Assembly (NCBI RefSeq): GCF_036850765.1 | Contig: NC_089491.1 | Location: forward strand, 93,714,740-93,778,739 | Length of the DNA: 64,000 bases | Reading direction: 5' to 3' | DNA from: Saccopteryx bilineata | Taxonomy: Eukaryota; Chordata; Mammalia; Chiroptera; Emballonuridae | In this document: one piece after another, positions 57,642 to 64,000 of the stretch | Position numbering within the stretch: the first letter of the stretch is position 1 | Layout: each line of letters begins with the position of its first letter | The notes under the pieces: generated by a model | The model's input: the letters and a program-made list of their open reading frames with translations, nothing else | The model's database searches: none | What the model was told of the DNA's origin: nothing | Made by a program: the position numbers and the translations under genes

Positions 57642-58480
57642 AATAGCATCTTTCCCTCACACAATTTTTTGAACCTGATAATATTACCTACTATACATTT
57701 GAGTTACCTCACTCACTATTTTCCTCACACCTACATCTTAGACAACAGTGCAATTATTAAGGGTAGAGCCTCTGAGGTTCGTCCACCACTAATACTTGTG
57801 TAAATTTAGAGAGTTAGTTAAACTCTCTAAGTCTAAGGGCAAAAATTAGAAAGGAAGGATAAGGATAGTCTTTATTTCCTCTGATTTTCTGTGGATTATA
57901 TAACATAATTCATTGAATGGTCTTAACTAAGTCTGGAAACTGCTGAATAATCTAAACATTAGTTATTATTTTTGTATGGTTTCTTAGCTCAGTAAATGAA
58001 ATTATATTAATTTCATTCTACACTCTTTCTCATTTATCCCAGAATGTGTGGGAGAGATGATTCCTATCAAAGTTTCCCATTCTAACTCTATTCCATTCTA
58101 ATCTTTTCACTTATTTCAGAATCCAGACTATTAATTCTCACTGACCTTTTTATTGCCAGTGCCTGGTACAAACCCTCACACATAGTGAGCTCTATACATA
58201 TATTAATTCTCCTTGTTTCATTAGCCAATTTGGCACCTTTTAGTAACTCTACTTGCATATTTCAGCTGCAAATACTATGCTGTTTCTATTTGTAACTTTC
58301 TTGAGGTTTCCTATATCTTCAAAGTCTATAAAATATATCCACCAACTCTAAAGAGTTCTACAAAGAAGATGATAAATAAATTTTAATGACTGAAAGATTA
58401 TCAAATGAATATTTATTTTAAACAATCTTAGGAGTACTCAAAAAATTTAATTTTATTTTTATAAGTATCTTGTAATTTTA
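57642..58480. other. Unassigned AT-rich DNA
   Basis: Nothing recognised. Confidence 0.4.
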
Positions 58481-58524
58481 CTTTTCTTTCAGTTTATTGA
58501 TTCCAGAGAGAAAGAAAGTGAGAG

Positions 58525-58595
<71 letters not shown>

Positions 58596-58738
58596 CTCAC
58601 TGATTGGTTGTTTCATTGATTTAGGCATTCATTGGTTGATTCTTATATGTGCCCTGACCGGATATTTAACATGCAACATTGCCATATCAGGACAAGACTC
58701 TACCCAACTGAGTTACTGGCTCAGGACTGTAATTTCAC
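58481..58738 (-). mobile_element. Old tRNA-derived SINE with (TG)n(AG)n expansion
   Basis: On the - strand: 'CCTGAGCCAGTAACTCAGTT', 'GGTAGAGTCTTGTCC', 'TGTTGCATGTTAAATATCC' in the B-box region, 'GGTCAGGGCACATATAAGA' and 'AATGAATGCC', then a purine/pyrimidine tract. (TG)n at 58529-58560 and (AG)n at 58561-58594 arose in its tail. It is a more diverged relative of the SINE families above. Confidence 0.75.
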
Positions 58739-59060
58739 TTTTCAAATGGTCATTTTTGTTTCCTAAGAGCCAATCCATACATTAAAATGTTAAAAGAGCT
58801 AAATTGTTAGTCTCAAATGAAAATCTAACTTATTATGTTAATAACTTATCTAAAATAAGTTTCTGAGTAATGGGGAATTAGTTAAAGAAAAATATTAGCA
58901 TTATAAATTCTATGCAGAGTTTAATTTGGTTATTTAGTCTGGATTTGACCTTTGCCTATACACAGATACAGGCTAAGAAATTAGGTAACTTGCTATTCAA
59001 CATATGTGCTGATGATCACTTATAGCAATTTTCTCTCATTGTTCTTCATGAAAATTATTT
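58739..59060. other. Unassigned AT-rich spacer
   Basis: Nothing recognised. Confidence 0.4.
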
Positions 59061-59343
59061 TCTTTTTTTTTTTCATTTTATTTAATTTTTTTCTTTTTTT
59101 TTTAATAATTTTATTTTTTGTAATGGGGTGACATCAATAAATCAGGATACATATATTCAAAGATAACAAGTCCAGGTTATCTTGTCGTTCAATTATGTTG
59201 CATACCCAACACCCAAAGTCAGATTGTCCTCTGTCACCTTCTATCTTGTTTTCTTTGTGCCCGTCCCCACCCCCTATCCCTCTCCCATTCCCCCCAACCC
59301 CCCCTAACCACCACACTCTTATCAATGTCTCTTAGTTTCACTA

Positions 59344-62300
59344 TTATGTCCCACCTACGTATGGAATAATACAGTTCCTGTTTTTTTCTGATTTACTTAT
59401 TTCGCTTCGTATCATGTTATCAAGATCCCACTATTTTGCTGTAAATGATCCGATGTCATCATTTCTTATGGCTGAGTAGTATTCCATAGTGTATATGTGC
59501 CACATCTTCTTTATCCAGTCATCTATTGATGGGCTTTTTGGTTGTTTCCATGTCCTGGCCACTGTGAACAATGCTGCAATAAACATGGGGCTGCATGTGT
59601 CTTTACGTATCAATGTTTCTGAGGTTTTGGGATATATACCCAGTAGAGGGATTGCTGGGTCATAAGGTAGTTCTATTTTCAGTTTTTTGAGGAACCACCA
59701 TACTTTCTTCCATAATGGGTGTACTACTTTACATTCCCACCAACAGTGTATGAGGGTTCCTTTTTCTCCACAGCCTCTCCAACACTTGCTATTACCTGAC
59801 TTGCTAATAACAGCTAATCGAACAGGAGTGAGGTGGTATCTCATTGCCATTTTGATTTGCATTTCTCTAATAGCTAAAGAAGATGAGCATCTTTTCATAT
59901 ATCTGTTGGCCATTTGTATTTCTTCCTGGGAGAAGTGTCTGTTCATATCCTCTTCCCAGTTTTTTATTGGATTGTTTGTATGTTTGTTGTTGAGTTTTAT
60001 GAGTTCTTTGTATATTTTGGATATTAGGCCCTTATCTGAGCTGTTGTTTGAAAAAATCATTTCCCATTTAGTTGGCTTTCTGTTTATTTTGTTATCAGTT
60101 TCTCATGCTGAGCAAAAACTTCTTAGTGTGATGTAGTCCCATTCATTAATTTTTGCCTTCACTTCTCTTGCCTGTGGAGTCAAATTCATAAAATGCTCTT
60201 TAAAACCCAGGTCCATGAGTTGAGTACCTCTGTCTTCTTCTACGTACTTAATTGTTTCAGGTCTTATGTTTAGATCTTTGATCCATTTTGAGTTAATTTT
60301 TGTACAGGGGGACAAACTGTAGTCCAGTTTCATTCTTTTGCATGTGGCTTTCCAGTTTTCCCAGCACCATTTATTGAAGAGGCTTTCTTTTCTCCATTGT
60401 GTGTTGTTGGCCCCTTTATCAAAAATTATTTGATTATATATATGTGGTTTTATTTCTGGACTTTCTATTCTGTTCCATTGGTCTGAGTGTCTATTTTTCT
60501 GCCAATACCATGCTGTTTTGATTGTCGTGGCCCTATAATAGAGTTTGAAGTCAGGTATTGTAATGCCCCCAGCTTCATTCTTTTTCTTTAGGATTGCTTT
60601 GGCTATTCGGGGGTTTTTATAGTTCCATATAAATCTGATGATTTTTTGCTCTATTTCTTTAAAAAATGTCATTGGAAGTTTGATGGGAATTGCATTAAAT
60701 TTGTATATTGCTTTGGGTAATATAGCCATCTTGATTATATTTATTCTTCCTAGCCAAGAACAAGGTATATTCTTCCATCTCATTATATCTTTTTCAATTT
60801 CCATTAACAATGATTTATAGTTTTCATTATATAAGTCCTTTACATTCTTTGTTATGTTTATTCCTAAGTATTTTATTTTTTTTGTTGCAATCGTGAAGGG
60901 GATTATTCTTTTGAGTTCCTTCTCAGTTGTTTTGTTGTTGGCATATAGAAAGGCTATTGACTTCTGTATGTTAATTTTGTATCCTGCGACCTTACTGTAT
61001 TGGCTTATTGTTTCTAGTAGTCTTTTTGTGGATTCTTTGGGGTTTTTGATGTATAGGATCATATCATCTGCAAAAAGTGATACCTTTACTTCTTCTTTTC
61101 CGATATGGATGCCTTTTATTTCTTTGTCTTGTCTGATTGCTGTGGCGAGAACCTCTAGTACCACATTAAATAAGAGTGGAGAGAGTGGACAACCCTGTCT
61201 TGTTCCTGATTTAAGGGGGAAAGCCTTCAGTTTAGTGCCATTTAATATGATGTTAGCTGATGGTTTATCATATATGGCCTTTATCATGTTGAGATATTTT
61301 CCTTCTATACCCATTTTGTTGAGAGTCTTAAACATAAAATTGTGTTGTATTTTATCGAAAGCCTTTTCTGCATCTATTGATAAGATCATGTGGTTTTTGT
61401 TCTTTGTTTTGTTGATATGGTGTATTACGTTAACCGTTTTACGTATGTTGAACCATCCTTGAGATTCTGGGATGAATTCCACTTGATCATGATGTATTAT
61501 TTTTTTAATATGTTGTTGTATTCGATTTGCTAGTATTTTGTTTAGTATTTTAGCATCTGTATTCATTAGAGATATTGGTCTGTAGTTTTCTTTTTTTGTG
61601 CCATCCTTGCCTGGTTTTGGTATGAGGGTTATGTTGGCCTCATAAAATGTGTTTGGAAGTATTGCTTCTTCTTCAATTTTTTGGAAGACTTTGAGTAGAA
61701 TAGGAACCAAGTCTTCTTTGAATGTTTGATAAAATTCACTGGTATAGCCGTCAGGGCCTGGACTTTTATTTTTGGGGAGGTTTTTAATGGTTTTTTCTAT
61801 TTCTTCTCTACTGATAGGTCTGTTTAGGCTTTCTGCTTCTTCTTGACTCAGTCTAGGAAGGTTGTATTGTTCTAGGAATTTATCCATTTCTTCTAGGTTG
61901 TTGAATTTAGTGGCATAAAGTTTTTCATAGTATTCTACAATAACTCTTTGTATATCTACGGTGTCTGTGGTGATTTATCTTCTTTCATTTTGGATTTTGT
62001 TTATATGAGTTCTTTCTCTTTTTTCCTTGGTAAGTCTTGCCAAGGGTTTGTCAATTTTATTGATCTTTTCAAAGAACCAGCTCCTTGTTCTATTAATTTT
62101 TTCTATAGTTTTTCTGTTCTCTAATTCATTTATTTCTGCTCTGATTGTTATTATCTCCTTTCTTTGGCTGGTTTTGGGTTGTCTTTGTTCTTCTTTTTCT
62201 AATTCCTTAAGGTGGGAAGTTAAGTGGTTCACTTGGGCTCTCTCTTGTTTGTTCATATATGCCTGAAGCGATATGAACTTCTCTCTTATCACGGCTTTTG

Positions 62301-63171
62301 CTGCATCCCATAGATTCTGATATGTCGTATTGTCATTTTCATTAGTCTGTATATATCTTTTGATCTCTGCACTTATTTCTTCTTTGACCCATTCATTTTT
62401 TAAAAGTATGTTGTTTAGTTTCCACATTTTTGTGGGATTTTTTTCCTTTTTTTTGCAGTTGAATTCTAGTTTCAAGGCTTTATGATCAGAAAATATGCTT
62501 GGTACAACTTCAATTTTTCTGAATTTGCTGATGTTGTTTTTGTGGCCCAACATATGGTCAATTCTTGAGAATGATCCATGTACACTGGAGAAAAATGTAT
62601 ACTTAGTCACTTTGGGATGAAATGTCCTGTAGATGTCTATCATATCCAGGTGCTCTAGTGTTTTGTTTAAGGCCACTATGTCTTTGTTGATTCTCTGTTT
62701 CGATGACCTATCTAGAGCCGTCAGCGGTGTATTGAGGTCTCCAAGTATGATTGTATTTTTGTCAGTTTTTGTTTTAAGATCGATAACTAGCTGTCTTATA
62801 TATTTTGGTGCTCTTTGGTTTGGTGCATATATATTAAGAATTGTTATGTCTTCTTGACTCAGTGTCCCCTTAGCCATTATGAAATGGCCATTTTTGTCTC
62901 TGAGTACTTTTCCTGTCTTGTAGTCAGCATTATCCGATATCAATATTGCTACACCTGCTTTTTTTTGGATGTTATTTGCTTGGAGTATTGTTTTCCAGCC
63001 TTTCACTTTGAATTTGTTTTTATCCTTGTTACTTAGATGAGTTTCCTGTAGGCAGCATACAGTTGGATTTTCTTTTTTAATCCATTCTGCTACTCCGTGC
63101 CTTTTCATTGGTGAGTTTAATCTGTTTACATTTAGTGTAATTATTGATACTTGTGAGTTCCCTATTGCCAT
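59344..63171 (-). pseudogene. L1 ORF2, 1,275 codons, colinear but with three nonsense codons
   Basis: ATGGCAATAGGG at 63171 to TAA at 59346-59344 spans 3,828 bp in one frame: 1,275 codons, the length of human L1 ORF2p. In-frame stops lie at codons 399 (TAA, 61977-61975), 1023 (TGA, 60105-60103) and 1247 (TAG, 59433-59431). Endonuclease blocks are all present: [38 protein letters not shown] and SDHKALKLE. Reverse transcriptase has [28 protein letters not shown] and an intact FADDM at about residue 700. The Cys-rich tail shows C-x3-C-x7-H-x4-C ([18 protein letters not shown]). The first stop falls after the endonuclease, so only a truncated endonuclease-containing product could be made. Confidence 0.96.
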
Positions 63172-63474
63172 TTTATATCTTGCTTTCTGTTAGTTTTGTG
63201 TCTTGTTTGATCCTTCCCTTTCGTTTTTCTATCTTTTGTTTTTATTTGGTTGTATTCCATACATCTTTCCTCTGTTGCTATCTTTTTTATCTCATGTGCT
63301 TCTGTGGTGGTTTTTTCAATGGTGGTTACCTTTGAGTAATGAAAAGGGTCCCTACCCTGTTCATTGTAGCGAACTATTTTGTGAGTACTTTTGCACTCCA
63401 TCATCCTTTGCTACTGTTAATCTCCATCTTCTCCCCCTCTTTCTTTTTGTTGTTGTCACAGTTTAAATTTGGTT

Positions 63475-64000
63475 TTATTGTGTTCTTCTTGGAGCTTTTA
63501 CTTGTGGCTCTGTTTTTTTTTTGTTCTTTGTATCTGATTGGAGAACCCCCTTTAGTAATTCCTGGAGTGGGGGATTTCTGATGATAAATTCCCTCATCTT
63601 TTCTGTATCTGTGAATGTTTTTATTTCTCCTTCATATTTGAAGGATAGCTTTGATGGGTATAGTATTCGTGGCTGAAAGTTCCTCTCTTTCAGGACTTTA
63701 AATATTGGGGTCCACTCTCTTCTAGCTTGTAGAGTTTCTGCTGAGAAATCTGATGATAATCTAATGGGCTTTCCTTTATATGTTGTATTGTTTTCCCCGG
63801 CTGCCTTGAGAATTTTTTCTTTGCTGTTGGTTTCATTATGTCAATTTCATTATGATATGCCTTGGAGTAGGTTTGTTGGGGTTAAGAAAACTTGGAGTTC
63901 TGTTTGCTTCTTGAACTTGAGGCTTTAGTTCTTTCCACAGGCTTGGGAAGTTCTCATCTATTATTTGTTTGAGTATGTTCTCCATTCCATTTTCTCTCTC
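63475..64000 (-). pseudogene. L1 ORF1, C-terminal part, cut by the window edge
   Basis: ORF1p RNA-binding protein. The frame ends with a TAA at 63477-63475 after KAPRRTQ. Upstream are the C-terminal domain strings FSAETLQARREW, FKVLKERNFQPRILYPSK and EGEIKTFTDTEKMREF, and near 63880 FLNPNKPTPRHII. A duplicated TTTCATTATG at about 63829-63852 breaks the frame between those two blocks. The RRM and coiled coil lie beyond the window or right at its edge. Confidence 0.88.

Larger units (their letters stand above)
59061..64000 (-). mobile_element. Best preserved L1 in the window, running off the right edge
   Basis: T-rich runs at 59061-59115 are the poly-A end on the - strand. The 3' UTR follows (59116-59343, with a CCCCACCCCC patch, the complement of a G-rich tract), then ORF2 (63171-59344), a 303-bp inter-ORF region, and ORF1 from 63475 past 64000. 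Sequence agreement with the other two long L1 copies is good at protein level but the 3' UTR differs, so it may be another subfamily. The 5' end and one target-site duplication lie outside the window. Confidence 0.95.

Noticed and set aside
62815..63466. Hydrophobic + strand frames resembling membrane proteins
   Set aside because: Antisense of the A-rich L1 sequence gives Phe/Leu/Cys-rich shadows.

Overview
The window is mammalian, and most probably from a bat. It is AT-rich and intron-free, and I could assign no host exon in it. Three kinds of tRNA-derived SINE recur. Family A is about 350 bp, has a GGTTGGCTCAGTGGTAGAG head and a GGTTCGATTCCCGG B box, and ends in 'TTCCAGCTTCAGAAAAATAC' plus poly-A. 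Family B is about 250-340 bp, has a GACCAGGCGGTGGTGCAGTG head, and ends in a pyrimidine-rich CTCTCTGTCTCT tract. Family C is short, about 170 bp, with a GACCTGTGGTGGC head. I associate these heads with chiropteran SINEs, perhaps of the horseshoe-bat lineage, but this comes from memory and is not checked. A hAT-type non-autonomous transposon and betaretrovirus-like endogenous retroviruses fit the same picture.

Layout. 0-4.7 kb: decayed L1 3' ends, a 348-bp hAT MITE, a GC-rich block of unknown origin (2.75-3.73 kb) and SINEs. 4.7-7.7 kb: pieces of several old L1 copies in alternating orientation. 8.6-10.7 kb: two family B SINEs and a solo LTR. 11.1-15.2 kb: one old L1 pierced by an LTR, a Tigger-like MITE, a second solo LTR and a SINE. 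15.2-20.6 kb: mostly unassigned AT-rich DNA with one MaLR LTR and one SINE. 20.66-27.92 kb: a full-length L1 on the + strand with a long GC-rich 5' UTR, interrupted by two SINEs. 27.95-31.2 kb: a decayed betaretrovirus-like pro-pol followed directly by a class I ERV gag-pro remnant. 31.4-33.4 kb: an L1 tail and an internally deleted L1. 33.6-39.5 kb: a nearly full-length L1 on the - strand with clear target-site duplications. 40.8-43.65 kb: an LTR-flanked, betaretrovirus-like element with primer binding site, polypurine tract and 6-bp TSD but no pol. 44.6-48.0 kb: an old L1 containing a younger L1 tail and SINEs, then a Tigger transposon. 48-51.3 kb: unassigned DNA plus a family B SINE. 51.37-53.8 kb: an old L1 tail split by two solo LTRs and a SINE. 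53.8-59.0 kb: AT-rich DNA with a long GATA array and two SINEs. 59.1-64.0 kb: the best preserved L1, on the - strand, with a colinear 1,275-codon ORF2 broken only by three nonsense codons; its ORF1 runs off the window.

Nothing here works as a cellular pathway. The value of the window is as a layered insertion record: repeated nesting with readable target-site duplications gives a relative order of L1, DNA transposon, LTR and SINE activity. No L1 or ERV here appears capable of autonomous function. I found no convincing new biological system. The best leads are the internally deleted L1 with its own TSD, the pol-less provirus, the tandem monomer-like 5' UTR of the 20.7-kb L1, and the unexplained GC-rich block near 3 kb.
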